DNA of 55,017 nt from Blautia glucerasea. Its GTDB lineage: Bacteria; Bacillota; Clostridia; Lachnospirales; Lachnospiraceae. A program made the position numbers and the translations under genes. The stretch spans positions 1-55,017 of the forward strand of contig NZ_JAAITU010000025.1 in NCBI RefSeq assembly GCF_013304385.1, written 5' to 3'. Position 1 is the first letter of the stretch, and each line of letters begins with the position of its first letter. A model generated the notes under the pieces. That model ran no database searches, was not told the origin of the DNA, and saw only the letters and a program-made list of their open reading frames with translations. This document shows, one piece after another, positions 25,236 to 34,450 of the stretch.

Positions 25236-26360
25236 CTACTGTATGGCAACCTGATAATAATCTGTATCCTGCCCTTCTGCTGATCCCTCCAGATTTTTCG
25301 GGATCAACACAGCAGCCACCTGATCCGGATCGATCACACGTTCAAAAGCATAAGTACAAATATACTTACTGCCATCCATTCCAGATGAACCAGGACCTCC
25401 ATATACACCCTCAAGCTTTGTACCGTCTTTTAAAACCAGCCCTGTGGGCATAGGCACCTCTTCCACCTGGGCTTCCTGATCCGCATCATAGGAAACACGG
25501 ATGGATACTGGAGAAAGCTCCACACTGGTAAGAGTGCGGCCTGTATCGCCAATCTTTTCATCTGTCTGGATGATCGTCGAAGTGTCAGCTCCTCCAAGAG
25601 TCATATCCAGATCCCATTTCCCGGTAATATCCGGAAAATATTCTGCCTTAGCCACAGTTCCCAGATTCTTGAACTCTACATGCAGTTTTTTGCCGATAAA
25701 GTATCCTTTCTCATCACTTTTCGCAAGCACCATATGATACTCCATGCTTCCGTCATCCATTACATAATGCTGGATAGTACTTCCATCTGCCCTGGTTTCC
25801 AAAGCTGATCCGTCTGCATATACGCCCATACCGTCATTTCCTGCAATGATCCCATTGTAGAAGCTTGAACCTGAATTAAAATCCTCTTTCCCATCCACTG
25901 TCACAAAAACATTTTCAAAATCCGGCTGTTTTCCATCCTCCAGATGATACCCCTCTACCTTAAAAGACAGATAGGTATAATAATTATCTGTAATGCTCTG
26001 CTGAGCCGATACTGTGATTCCTGCATCCGTTACAGATGTATCTGCAAAAGCTGCCATACCATTTTCCTGCAGACTTTCCTGCTGCTCCTGTGTGATCTGA
26101 AGTTCTTCTTTCAGCCCTTGGCTCCAGTTGATATATGCGGCATAAACAGAAACTGTACCTACAGCAAGCACTGCAATCATTGCCAGCACTGCGTATTTTT
26201 TCTTTGGACTTCTGATCTTTTTATCATAAACAATGATCTTCTCATTTCCCGTTCTTGCTTCCCTTTGTATCCTTGCAAAGGTCTGACTTGCTTTCGTCTC
26301 CACAATATCCGGAATCTTAACATCCTGCTGTAATGTATACATCGCCTTATTTTTCTTCAT
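25236..26360 (-). CDS. DUF4179 membrane protein, probable anti-sigma factor
   Basis: A 374-residue single-pass membrane protein. Residues 1 to about 52 are cytosolic and basic, residues about 56-74 form one transmembrane segment (YAVLAMIAVLAVGTVSVYAAY), and the rest is extracellular with the DUF4179 pattern starting at YINWSQGLKEELQITQEQ. Proteins of this type are regularly encoded directly after ECF sigma genes and are thought to hold the sigma factor at the membrane. The ATG follows the sigma stop codon without any gap, and the ribosome site GGGAGGG lies in the sigma gene end, so the two are coupled. The extracellular signal is unknown. Confidence 0.85.
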   Translation of the reverse strand: MKKNKAMYTLQQDVKIPDIVETKASQTFARIQREARTGNEKIIVYDKKIRSPKKKYAVLAMIAVLAVGTVSVYAAYINWSQGLKEELQITQEQQESLQENGMAAFADTSVTDAGITVSAQQSITDNYYTYLSFKVEGYHLEDGKQPDFENVFVTVDGKEDFNSGSSFYNGIIAGNDGMGVYADGSALETRADGSTIQHYVMDDGSMEYHMVLAKSDEKGYFIGKKLHVEFKNLGTVAKAEYFPDITGKWDLDMTLGGADTSTIIQTDEKIGDTGRTLTSVELSPVSIRVSYDADQEAQVEEVPMPTGLVLKDGTKLEGVYGGPGSSGMDGSKYICTYAFERVIDPDQVAAVLIPKNLEGSAEGQDTDYYQVAIQ

Positions 26361-26870
26361 TTAATTGCCCTCCCTGCACAACTTGAAAGAATCTGCCAGA
26401 TATTCCCTTCCCCTGGCCAGTCTGCTTTTTACTGTTCCCTTTGGCATATCCAGCATCTTACTGATCTCATTGATCTTAAATCCTTCCACATAATAAAGGA
26501 TCATCACCAGCCGATACCTTTGGGGAAATGAATCCAGTGTCTGTGTCCACTCGATATTCTCGTATTTATTTTCCCAATATCCATAGTCCGGAACCTGATC
26601 CTGCACAGAAACCGGCTTGTTTTTCCTGATCTGCTCATAGCATTTGTTGATCAGGATCCTGGTCATCCAGGTACGAAAATACCCAGCCTGTTTCAGGCTT
26701 CCCAGATGCTCCCAGCACGCCAGGATAGTATCAGATATGGCATCTGCCACATCCTCATCCCGGTTCAGAATCGCTCTGGCAGCCTTGTACATATTCTGCA
26801 TCTGAGACCGCATCAGTTCTGTAAATGCATCCGGATCTCCTCTTTTTGCTTGATTTACTAATTCATTCAC
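26361..26870 (-). CDS. ECF-type RNA polymerase sigma factor
   Basis: A 169-residue alternative sigma factor with region 2 (about 12-75, including ARAILNRDEDVADAISDTILACWEH and the promoter-melting FRTWMTRILINKCYEQIRK) and region 4 (about 110-160, FPQRYRLVMILYYVEGFKINEISKMLDMPKGTVKSRLARGREYL in sequence). There is no region 1 or 3. The start is a GTG at 26870 with AAGGGA about 7 bases upstream. It is co-translated with the following DUF4179 gene, a probable anti-sigma factor. Two copies of a 29-base repeat lie 40-130 bases upstream and may be control sites. Its regulon is unknown. Confidence 0.9.
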   Translation of the reverse strand: MNELVNQAKRGDPDAFTELMRSQMQNMYKAARAILNRDEDVADAISDTILACWEHLGSLKQAGYFRTWMTRILINKCYEQIRKNKPVSVQDQVPDYGYWENKYENIEWTQTLDSFPQRYRLVMILYYVEGFKINEISKMLDMPKGTVKSRLARGREYLADSFKLCREGN

Positions 26871-26911
26871 CTGCTTGTCCCTTTTATTCCTTTCTGAAGA
26901 TCTGTACGTAC

Positions 26912-26998
26912 AGGAACATGTTTTTCATGCTCTGCGTACAAGGGAATATGTCTGATGTTCTCTTTGTTCAGCAGCATGTTTTCTTCACGTTCTGTACA
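26912..26998. repeat. Two imperfect 29-base direct repeats upstream of the ECF sigma gene
   Basis: Copy 1 (26912-26940) and copy 2 (26970-26998) share AG-A-CATGTTTT at the left and TCTG...TACA at the right and are 58 bases apart. TGTACA-like motifs recur around them. They lie in the 273-base region between the sigma gene and the divergent MATE gene. They may be binding sites for a regulator or the sigma factor itself, but no ECF -35/-10 pair with normal spacing could be assigned. Confidence 0.45.
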
Positions 26999-27093
26999 TT
27001 AGATGCTAAGATCAGGCAAAAGGTTCCATCCTGTACAATATTTTTTAAGTGGAATATTCTAAATCCTAACATATACGTAACATAAAATATATA

Positions 27094-27122
27094 TTGTCTT
27101 TCCTGGCAGCAAAGCCTATAAT
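27094..27122 (+). promoter_or_regulatory. Promoter of the MATE exporter gene
   Basis: TTGTCT and TATAAT are separated by 17 bases; the -10 box is only about 20 bases before the start codon, so the transcript has a very short leader. Confidence 0.65.
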
Positions 27123-27143
27123 ATTTTGGGGGAGGAAATTATA

Positions 27144-28487
27144 ATGAGTGTAAAAACAAATGAAAATAAGCTGATGACCGAGGGAAGCATTGCCAGGCAG
27201 ATTTTTTTCTTTTCTGTACCTTTGATCCTTGGAAATCTTCTGCAGCAGCTTTATAACACTGCAGATTCTATTATTGTAGGAAATTATGTTGGCAGTAATG
27301 CACTGGCCGCAGTAGGCTCCAGCACATCTTTGATCTGCCTTCTGATTGCATTTAGCCAGGGTGCTTCTGTAGGTGCAGGCGTAATCGTATCACAGTATCT
27401 TGGTGTCAATAACAAAAAAGAAGTACAGAACGCAGTGCATACAGCACTTGCCATTGCCTTTTTCCTGGGACTGATCCTGACAGCAGGCGGCATGCTCCTT
27501 ACCAAGCCTATCCTGTTGCAGATGCAGACACCCAAAGAAGTGCTTGGTAACTCTGTTACCTATCTTCGTCTGTACTTCGGCGGTGTTGTCTTTAATGTAA
27601 TTTATAATATGGCTGCCGGGATCCTGAATGCTGCAGGCAATTCCAAACGATCCCTGCTTTATCTTGGCTGTGCATCTATCATCAATATTTTTCTTGACCT
27701 GCTTCTGATCCGCGGATTTCACATGGGTGTTGCAGGTGCTGCCATCGCCACAGACATCAGCCAGCTTATATCCGGTGTGCTGGCCATCCTCTATCTAATC
27801 CGTGTACAGTCCGATTATCAGGTTAGTCTTAAAAAGATCCGGCTGCACAAGCATATGGTGAAAAGGATCATCCAGGTCGGACTTCCTACCGGAATCCAGA
27901 ACATGGTCATTTCTTTTTCTAATGTATTGGTACAATCCAGTGTAAACGGATATGGTGCTTCTGCAATGGCAGGTTTTGGTGCTTATATGAAAATTGACGG
28001 TTTTAATATCATGCCGGTTATGAGTTTCAGCATGGCCGCTACTACCTTTGTAGGGCAGAACTATGGTGCAGGTAAGATCCAGCGTGTAAAGAAAGGTATC
28101 TGGGTCACTCTCGCCATGGAGATTCTTTACACCCTGACTACAGGCTTCCTGCTGATGACCTTTTCGGATCCTCTGTTAAAGATGTTCTCATCCGATCCTT
28201 CTGTGGTAAACTTTGGAAAGCTGGCCATGAAGTATTTCTGCCCCTTCTATTTTCTGCTGGGGATCCTGCATGGGCTGGCAGGAACAGTACGTGGTACAGG
28301 TAAAACTATTCCTCCAATGGTGATCCTTCTGATTTCCCTGTGCCTGTTCCGTATCCTCTGGGTACAGTTTATTCTTCCATGCTTTGGTTCTATTGAGGGT
28401 GTATTTATTTTATATCCCGTCTCCTGGGCGTTTGGAATGGTGCTTATGATCCTTTATACATGGAAAGGCCACTGGCTGAAGGGTTGA
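27144..28487 (+). CDS. MATE-family multidrug/metabolite efflux transporter
   Basis: A 447-residue integral membrane protein of the MATE (MatE/NorM/DinF) group with about 12 transmembrane helices in two pseudo-symmetric halves. These exporters use Na+ or H+ gradients. Family features are FFFSVPLILGNLLQQLYNTADSIIVGNYVG at the start, the second-half repeat beginning GLPTGIQNMVISFSNVLVQ, and GQNYGAGK and GTVRGTGKT loops. The ATG at 27144 is preceded by GGGAGG; the frame is open 6 codons further to a TTG, which lies within the ribosome site region. It stands alone with its own promoter and terminator. The substrate is not known. Confidence 0.93.
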   Translation: MSVKTNENKLMTEGSIARQIFFFSVPLILGNLLQQLYNTADSIIVGNYVGSNALAAVGSSTSLICLLIAFSQGASVGAGVIVSQYLGVNNKKEVQNAVHTALAIAFFLGLILTAGGMLLTKPILLQMQTPKEVLGNSVTYLRLYFGGVVFNVIYNMAAGILNAAGNSKRSLLYLGCASIINIFLDLLLIRGFHMGVAGAAIATDISQLISGVLAILYLIRVQSDYQVSLKKIRLHKHMVKRIIQVGLPTGIQNMVISFSNVLVQSSVNGYGASAMAGFGAYMKIDGFNIMPVMSFSMAATTFVGQNYGAGKIQRVKKGIWVTLAMEILYTLTTGFLLMTFSDPLLKMFSSDPSVVNFGKLAMKYFCPFYFLLGILHGLAGTVRGTGKTIPPMVILLISLCLFRILWVQFILPCFGSIEGVFILYPVSWAFGMVLMILYTWKGHWLKG

Positions 28488-28510
28488 TCCCTTTGCCAAT
28501 GGCCTTTTTT
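28465..28510 (+). terminator. Rho-independent terminator of the MATE gene
   Basis: AAGGCCACTGGC pairs with GCCAATGGCCTT with an inner AAGGG/CCCTT stem, followed by six T. The stem begins inside the coding region and spans the stop codon. Confidence 0.9.
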
Positions 28511-28514
28511 ATTC

Positions 28515-29180
28515 TTATATACGACTGATCCTGGGAATCCCATTCCCGTTTACAAGTGCTGATTTCGCCAGCTTGTCCACTTCTTCATTATAATGATCGC
28601 CAGAGTGTGCCTTTACCTTCTGAAAGCTAAGCTGAATATAAGATCTTTTTCCATTCATAAACTCAGCATACTGCTGTGTACGTTTATTTTTTGCTTTCCA
28701 GTCTCCCTTTGCCCATTTTGCGATTCCTTCATAATCATAATATATGGTAAGTGACGGATAACCATGGTTGACCGCCCACTGAACTGCATACATGGCTCCC
28801 AGCATTTCTCCTGCCACATTGCGGATTGCCAGGGATTCCGGATCCTGACCATTACCTGATTCCCGGATGATTTCCCCCTCCGGAGTCAGCAGGATACACC
28901 CAAAGGCATACTTGCCAATAGACGGATCAAAGCTTCCATCTACGTATGCTGTTAATGTGGATTCTGTGCCGTCGAGAGCTGTATTCTTTTGATCTTTTTT
29001 TTCTTCTTCGATCTGTATAGCAAAAGAGTTCCCCAGATAGGCATTTGCCTCTTCTTTTGTGGTAAAACTTTTATATTCAGCGCCAGGATATCCATTTACA
29101 GAAGCACTGCATTCATCCCAGGAATAAAATATCCCGGTTGTTTTCCCCTTTCGCACTGCATATATTTTCTTTTTCGCCAT
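28515..29180 (-). CDS. Ribonuclease HI with N-terminal hybrid-binding domain
   Basis: A 221-residue enzyme that cuts RNA in RNA-DNA hybrids. Residues 1-50 form the caulimovirus-viroplasmin/RNase H1 hybrid-binding domain (YAVRKGKTTGIFYSWDEC, YKSFTTKEEANAYL), also found in eukaryotic RNase H1. Residues about 75-215 are the RNase H fold with the carboxylate set: Asp in AYVDGS, Glu in VAGEML, Asp in IYYDYEGI, and His/Asp in KAHSGDHYNEEVDKLAK. It is convergent with the MATE gene. No ribosome site of unusual kind. Confidence 0.93.
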   Translation of the reverse strand: MAKKKIYAVRKGKTTGIFYSWDECSASVNGYPGAEYKSFTTKEEANAYLGNSFAIQIEEEKKDQKNTALDGTESTLTAYVDGSFDPSIGKYAFGCILLTPEGEIIRESGNGQDPESLAIRNVAGEMLGAMYAVQWAVNHGYPSLTIYYDYEGIAKWAKGDWKAKNKRTQQYAEFMNGKRSYIQLSFQKVKAHSGDHYNEEVDKLAKSALVNGNGIPRISRI

Positions 29181-29243
29181 AGATTCTCACACTCATTTCC
29201 AAAAATTCCTCGCAGCATGCGTCTGCAGCAAATCCCGATTGCC

Positions 29244-30740
29244 TTATTTGTTCGACTTTACGTATTCTTTTGGACTAACCCCGGTAAATTTCTTAAACAC
29301 TTTTGAAAAATAAAGAGAATCTTCATACCCCACGCCGCTTGCAATATCTTTGATCTTTAATGAGCCATCTGCCAGAAGAATTTTTGCCTCATCGATTCTC
29401 TTCGTTACCAGGTAATCCATAGGTGTCAGTCCATAACAAGCTTTAAAAATGCTGACCAAATAGGACGGTACAAATCCAAAGCTGGCTGCCAGCAATTGAT
29501 TCGTAACATTGGTTCTGAATTTTTCATCCAGATAGTTTTTCATCTTTACAGCAATAAGCTTTTTATCTCTGGAATCATATACCTCAATTCCGAAAATGTC
29601 TTTTAACAGGAAATCAAATTCTTTAAGTAATTCTTCTTCTGTATAATAATTTTCCAAAATAAATTGTATGTCTTCCTCTACTTCAAAAAAGCCTCTGTGA
29701 CCCTGGTGTACTTTATATAATTCTGATACAAAATATTTAATATTTCGTACAGCTTCTTTTTGCGTAACCGGCCGCACAGTAAACAAATGAAGTAGGTCTG
29801 CAAAAGATCCTGTTATATTATTGATACTCATATTATTGCATTGAAGTATCAGGCTGTCAATTTTTTCCCTAAGACCTGTAAAATCCGGTTTGAAACCTTC
29901 CGGACTGTAGATCAAAACAGAATTTTTCAAAAATATCATATGTTCACGTGCATATTTCTGCAGCAAATGATATGTAGCAAAAATATCTGTCATTTTTACA
30001 GCTTCTTTGTAAAATACAACCGTAATGGTAAGGCCGGGAAACTTCAGACTTCTGACAAATTGATTTAAATGATTGATATCCGGGACACGATCTCTGCGTA
30101 CAAAAATAATTTTTTCGTTAATATTTTTGCCATTCACCAGCCAGAAATTCTCCTTAGGAACAATTTGCGAGAAATTCCCTCCCAGATCTAACTTTTCAAA
30201 AAGCTCCCTGTAATTTCTTTCATTTTCATACGGACATGCACCAAGAGTTACCAGAAGCATACTATATGAAGGATCCATTTCCGGACGGGTCTCTTTTGTT
30301 TGCAATGTGTGGAGCCCTTTTACCGCATCTGTCAGATTTTGAACCTTTTCTTCCTGCTGCTGTTTCCGGATTCTTGCCTCTATTTTTTGTAATAGGATAG
30401 TCAGTTCCTGACTGTTTAAAGGCTTCAGCAAATAATCAACCGCATGGTTGGCTACTGCACATTTTACGTATTCAAAATCTGTGTATCCGCTTAAAACCAC
30501 AGGCAGCACCGGAAGCTTTTCACTGTAGCAAAATTTCAGAATCTCCTTTCCACTTACAATAGGCAGGTTCATATCCACAAACATAACATCAACCGGATGC
30601 TCTATCAGGTATTGTATTGCATCCTTCCCATTGTCTATGGCTGCTATCACTTTGAAATTTTCATTGCTTTCCTCTATTTTCTGACATATGCTCCTCTGAA
30701 TGGGAGGCTCATCTTCCACTACCAGTACTCGTATCTTCAT
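29244..30740 (-). CDS. YesN-type response regulator with AraC DNA-binding domain
   Basis: A 498-residue transcriptional regulator. The receiver domain (1 to about 120) has the acidic pocket VVEDEP and the phospho-acceptor Asp56 in MFVDMNLP, with the switch residues around VVLSGYTDF and the Lys in YLLKPLN. A long middle region (about 130-390) has no recognised domain. The C-terminal 100 residues are two AraC helix-turn-helix units (LLAASFGFVPSYLVSIFKACYGLTPMDYL, IKDIASGVGYEDSLYFSKVFKKFTGVSPKEY in sequence). The start at 30740 has GGAGG 5 bases upstream and overlaps the kinase gene end by 32 bases. Together with that kinase it probably activates the sugar-uptake operon it belongs to. Confidence 0.92.
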   Translation of the reverse strand: MKIRVLVVEDEPPIQRSICQKIEESNENFKVIAAIDNGKDAIQYLIEHPVDVMFVDMNLPIVSGKEILKFCYSEKLPVLPVVLSGYTDFEYVKCAVANHAVDYLLKPLNSQELTILLQKIEARIRKQQQEEKVQNLTDAVKGLHTLQTKETRPEMDPSYSMLLVTLGACPYENERNYRELFEKLDLGGNFSQIVPKENFWLVNGKNINEKIIFVRRDRVPDINHLNQFVRSLKFPGLTITVVFYKEAVKMTDIFATYHLLQKYAREHMIFLKNSVLIYSPEGFKPDFTGLREKIDSLILQCNNMSINNITGSFADLLHLFTVRPVTQKEAVRNIKYFVSELYKVHQGHRGFFEVEEDIQFILENYYTEEELLKEFDFLLKDIFGIEVYDSRDKKLIAVKMKNYLDEKFRTNVTNQLLAASFGFVPSYLVSIFKACYGLTPMDYLVTKRIDEAKILLADGSLKIKDIASGVGYEDSLYFSKVFKKFTGVSPKEYVKSNK

Positions 30741-32523
30741 AATTTCCTCCAACTGTGATACACATCCCCTCAGCTCTATTACTTATGTCAAAAATCATAT
30801 GCTTCCCATAAGCCAGAAATAATCGCATATAAACATTTTTTATAGACAGACCGCCAATCTTCATTTCCTTCATAAGCGATTTCAAATCGCGATTACGCAT
30901 TTCCTGCAATTCCTGCTTTATTTTTTCCAGTTCTTCCTGCTCCATACCACATCCATTATCCCGGATCTGTACTTCCCAGAACTCTTCAGAACAATAAATC
31001 TGAATATCGATTTTCCATGGAAATTCTTTATTATGAAAGCCATGTGCAAAACAGTTTTCAAGAAGAGGCTGAATAATAAATCTGGGTAAATGGCAATTTT
31101 GTATTTCCCCTACATAGGACATAGAATACTGGAATTTGTCTTCGTAACGTATTTTCATTAATTCAAGATAATTCTCTGCATGCAGAACTTCATTGTTTAA
31201 ATTCACATTTTCCTCGGAACTGCTTACAATATATCGGATCATACTTGAAAGTTTTTCACAGACTTCCGGTATTTTTTCACATTCAGATGTACCGGACATT
31301 GCAGAAATAATTGTTAAGATATTGTGGATAAAGTGAGGATTCATTTGCGTCTGTAATGCATACATTTGGCTCTGTATTTCATTGACTCTGCTGATCATCT
31401 CTTTTTCCATAGACTTTTTTAAATTGATTACCAGTTTATCAAATGCATAATTCAATTGCCTTAGTTCATCGGTTTCATCACCACTTACCAGAGGAATGTT
31501 CTGTAAATTTTTATCAACCTTTAGCCCTGTCAGCATGTCACACATTTGAACAATCGGTTTTGTTGTTCGTCTGATCACCAGTTTCTGTCCTGAAATCATG
31601 ATGAAAATCAGAAAAAACAGTAAAATAAATCCCCACGCAAGTGTGGAGATCATGCTGTGGATCAAGCCTATGTTTTTAGATGCAAGGAGGATTTTGATTC
31701 CATATCGTTCAGATTCCCAAAGTCTGCAGTACATTTCCCCTTTTGCAAGATCATCCGTTTGATTTAAAAGCTTTTTTACTTCAGATGCTGTCTTCCCGCC
31801 TTGATAAGAATACAAAATATGGTCATTTTTCTGATCTAAGATATAGCATTCCGTGTCTTTTCCAAGGAGCTTACACATTCGTTTAAAACTGTTCAGCTGG
31901 ATCTGGACTTGTACGTAACCCAAACATTCTGAAGGTACCAACTGATAATTCTTGATTTCCCGCAGAGCGGAAATTGTTGATGATGAATCCATCATATACG
32001 GATCTGCAGAATCGACCCGAAACAGGCTTCCTTTTCCATCTTGTTCTGAATAATAAGTAAATGTGTCTGTAAAATGCTCTGAATTTGGACAATTCTTTTT
32101 TAAGTATCCATAATCTACAGCTCTTCCCACATAGATAAAATCCTGGTTTGCATCAAATAAACTGATCCGTTTCAGCACATTTTGTTTTAACATGTAGGAG
32201 ATCAGATGCTGCTTTACAGCATAATCAACATCCGTATTTTCCACAAAATAATTCTTATCACCATGATATCCCTTTATTTGATTAAAAACATCAATGATCT
32301 GATAGTTTGCAGCAATCTGCAGGGCAATATCATCGGCAAGCTGCAATGTATTATCTATTTGAGAGGTGATTCCCTGAAGCTGTTTATCTACCTGTTCTTC
32401 AAACTCAGTTGTACGAGTCTTTATAAAGTAGCCGGCAAATACAACAGTTACGATAATAAATACTCCAAGCATCATAAAAATACTACGTAACAGTATTTTT
32501 TTCTGAAACTGATATTTTCTCAA
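30709..32523 (-). CDS. YesM-type membrane sensor histidine kinase
   Basis: A 604-residue kinase. A transmembrane segment at about 14-33, an extracellular sensor region (about 34-290, dCache-like by size), a second transmembrane helix (about 295-318), a HAMP-like stretch, then a His_kinase domain with the phospho-acceptor His in QMNPHFIHNIL (about 395), the N-box LLENCFAHGF, the G1 box RDNGCGM and G2 GGLSIKNV. This is the YesM/LytS-like class that pairs with YesN AraC regulators. The start codon is TTG at 32523, with AGAGGTG 5 bases before it; no ATG is suitably placed. It is the fifth gene of the sugar operon and overlaps the regulator gene. Confidence 0.92.
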   Translation of the reverse strand: MRKYQFQKKILLRSIFMMLGVFIIVTVVFAGYFIKTRTTEFEEQVDKQLQGITSQIDNTLQLADDIALQIAANYQIIDVFNQIKGYHGDKNYFVENTDVDYAVKQHLISYMLKQNVLKRISLFDANQDFIYVGRAVDYGYLKKNCPNSEHFTDTFTYYSEQDGKGSLFRVDSADPYMMDSSSTISALREIKNYQLVPSECLGYVQVQIQLNSFKRMCKLLGKDTECYILDQKNDHILYSYQGGKTASEVKKLLNQTDDLAKGEMYCRLWESERYGIKILLASKNIGLIHSMISTLAWGFILLFFLIFIMISGQKLVIRRTTKPIVQMCDMLTGLKVDKNLQNIPLVSGDETDELRQLNYAFDKLVINLKKSMEKEMISRVNEIQSQMYALQTQMNPHFIHNILTIISAMSGTSECEKIPEVCEKLSSMIRYIVSSSEENVNLNNEVLHAENYLELMKIRYEDKFQYSMSYVGEIQNCHLPRFIIQPLLENCFAHGFHNKEFPWKIDIQIYCSEEFWEVQIRDNGCGMEQEELEKIKQELQEMRNRDLKSLMKEMKIGGLSIKNVYMRLFLAYGKHMIFDISNRAEGMCITVGGNYEDTSTGSGR

Positions 32524-32546
32524 GCAATCACCTCTTTTACTATTTT

Positions 32547-33617
32547 CTAAATACTCCAGGACTGTGTTTCGGTTTTGACCGTTTCTCCGGTTTCAATTGC
32601 CTGTTCCAGCATAAAGGATAAATAAGTATCCTGAAGTGCTTCACGCAGTGAGTAAAACTCTGTTCCGCTTTCCACGTAAGTCTTCATATGGGAAAGGCAG
32701 GAAGCTACTGCAATTTCATCATCATTCATTCTTGCCGGATAATAAGGATTTTGATAAACCTGCTTATCCAGGAACATGATTCCCTTATGGGACCATTCAC
32801 TGTTATTATTAATTCCCACATCGATTCTCTGCATAGGCTGTTCCACCGGCTGATTGGAAGCATTTAAGAATCTTACCGTATTGTCATTGATCTCGCCACG
32901 CACGCCGCGGATATTCCAGCGTCTTGTACGGATCTGTGAGAAATATTGTTCACCTTCAAAGTCCATAAAGGCTGTTTTGCCGTTATCAAACTGCATAAAT
33001 GCCCAGTCTCTATCCTCCTTGATCACAGTTCCGCTTTCATCAAAACCATTTCTGCCATTTGTAGCGGTAACTTCTGACCAGAATTTTTTGCCCTGGATCG
33101 TGCAATTTTCGTATTCAAGTCCAAGAACTTTCCGGAAAACACTAACAGCATGATAGCCATGAAGTGCAGACAGCATAATACTGGATACAGATCCCAGATA
33201 GCCTTGCTTTATAATATTCAGTATACCTGCATAATAAGGCTGCAGGAAGTACTGTTCAACAACCTGTACACGACCATTGTATTTTTGGGACATTTCCCAT
33301 AATTCTTTTAATTCTTCCACATTCTTTCCCGGAGGTGTTTCGCAAAGTACCGGAATTCCTTTTTCCATTAATTTTACCAGGTAATCCTTGGCAAAATCCC
33401 TTGGAACACAGAGTACAGCAAAATCCGGCTTGCGTTCCAGTGCCTGATCCAAATCTGCAGTAGCAAAAATCCCTTCTTTAAGAGCAACCTCTTTTGCACG
33501 GGCTTCTGTACGTAATACACCTGCGCAAATAGAAAACTGTTCTGGCAGAAGTCTGGCGATTCTGTAGTAGAAGTCAGCTCTCCATCCATATCCGATGATC
33601 ATATAATTTGTAGCCAT
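32547..33617 (-). CDS. Gfo/Idh/MocA-family oxidoreductase
   Basis: A 356-residue NAD(P)-dependent enzyme of the Gfo/Idh/MocA superfamily, which oxidise or isomerise sugars and inositols. The Rossmann start is YMIIGYGWRADF rather than a strict GxGxxG. At the place where most members have the EKP motif with the catalytic Lys the sequence is CETPPGKN, so the Lys of that motif is missing or displaced, which may mean a different mechanism or substrate. The C-terminal alpha/beta domain contains SALHGYHAVSVFRKVLG and a GEQYFSQIR strand. It lies 11 bases after a sugar permease gene and 23 bases before the kinase gene, so it is likely to process the sugar imported by this operon. Confidence 0.85.
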   Translation of the reverse strand: MATNYMIIGYGWRADFYYRIARLLPEQFSICAGVLRTEARAKEVALKEGIFATADLDQALERKPDFAVLCVPRDFAKDYLVKLMEKGIPVLCETPPGKNVEELKELWEMSQKYNGRVQVVEQYFLQPYYAGILNIIKQGYLGSVSSIMLSALHGYHAVSVFRKVLGLEYENCTIQGKKFWSEVTATNGRNGFDESGTVIKEDRDWAFMQFDNGKTAFMDFEGEQYFSQIRTRRWNIRGVRGEINDNTVRFLNASNQPVEQPMQRIDVGINNNSEWSHKGIMFLDKQVYQNPYYPARMNDDEIAVASCLSHMKTYVESGTEFYSLREALQDTYLSFMLEQAIETGETVKTETQSWSI

Positions 33618-33628
33618 TTATTTTCCCT

Positions 33629-34450
33629 TTACCCTTTCACTGCGCCGGCTGTCATACCAGCGATAATATGTTTCTGAAGAATTATAAAAAGTATTAACAT
33701 TGGCAATACAACCAGCATCAATGCTGCAAAAACAAATTGCCAGTCCCTGTTGTACCGTCCGAAGAAGCTGTAAATTGCCATGGAAACCGTTGCTTTTTTA
33801 GCAGAGCCTAAATAAAACAGAGGAATCATAAAATTGTTCCATACATCAATAGCCGTAATTACAACATTGGTTATCATGATAGGTTTCAATATTGGCATTA
33901 AGACCTTAAGAGTCATCTGCCAGAAATTGCAGCCGTCCATAATCGCAGCTTCATCAATTTCCCTTGGCACTCCTTTTACGAAGCTGCAAAAAGTCATAAC
34001 CGTAAAAGGAATTCTCAGCGAAATAAAAATACAGATCACTGATAAAAATGTACCATATATATGCAAAGCCTGCAACAAAAAGAAGATGGATGCAGTTTGC
34101 AGAGTTAATGTAAGACCAAAGATGAAATAATAATAAATCCCATGAGATAATTTGTCATTGCGTCTGGAAATGACAATACCGGATATCGCTCCCAGAAAAA
34201 CGGAAATCAGTGTTACTGGAACAGTAACGATCAGACTGTTTACATATCCAGGTATGATTTTGCCGGATTCCAGCACATGGGTATAGTTGGAAAAAATCCA
34301 CTGTGTTGGCAAGGAAAGATCAAATTTTGCAGCTTCTGCCTGATTTTTAAATGACCCCAATCCCATCATCAGAAATGGTACTATGTACACCAATGCCAGT
34401 GCGACCATAAATAGAAAGAGGATATATTTTTCTGCATGTATTTTCTTCAC
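33629..34450 (-). CDS. Sugar ABC transporter permease (MalG-type)
   Basis: A 273-residue membrane protein with six transmembrane segments and the EAA loop that docks on the ATPase: EIDEAAIMDGCNFWQMTLKVLMPILKP in sequence near residue 180. This belongs to the CUT1 (carbohydrate uptake) permeases. The first helix, YILFLFMVALALVYIVPFLMM, is typical. Its ATG overlaps the stop of the partner permease by 4 bases (ATGA). No ATPase gene is present in the operon, which is usual for CUT1 systems that share MsmK/UgpC-type ATPases. Confidence 0.92.
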   Translation of the reverse strand: MKKIHAEKYILFLFMVALALVYIVPFLMMGLGSFKNQAEAAKFDLSLPTQWIFSNYTHVLESGKIIPGYVNSLIVTVPVTLISVFLGAISGIVISRRNDKLSHGIYYYFIFGLTLTLQTASIFFLLQALHIYGTFLSVICIFISLRIPFTVMTFCSFVKGVPREIDEAAIMDGCNFWQMTLKVLMPILKPIMITNVVITAIDVWNNFMIPLFYLGSAKKATVSMAIYSFFGRYNRDWQFVFAALMLVVLPMLILFIILQKHIIAGMTAGAVKG

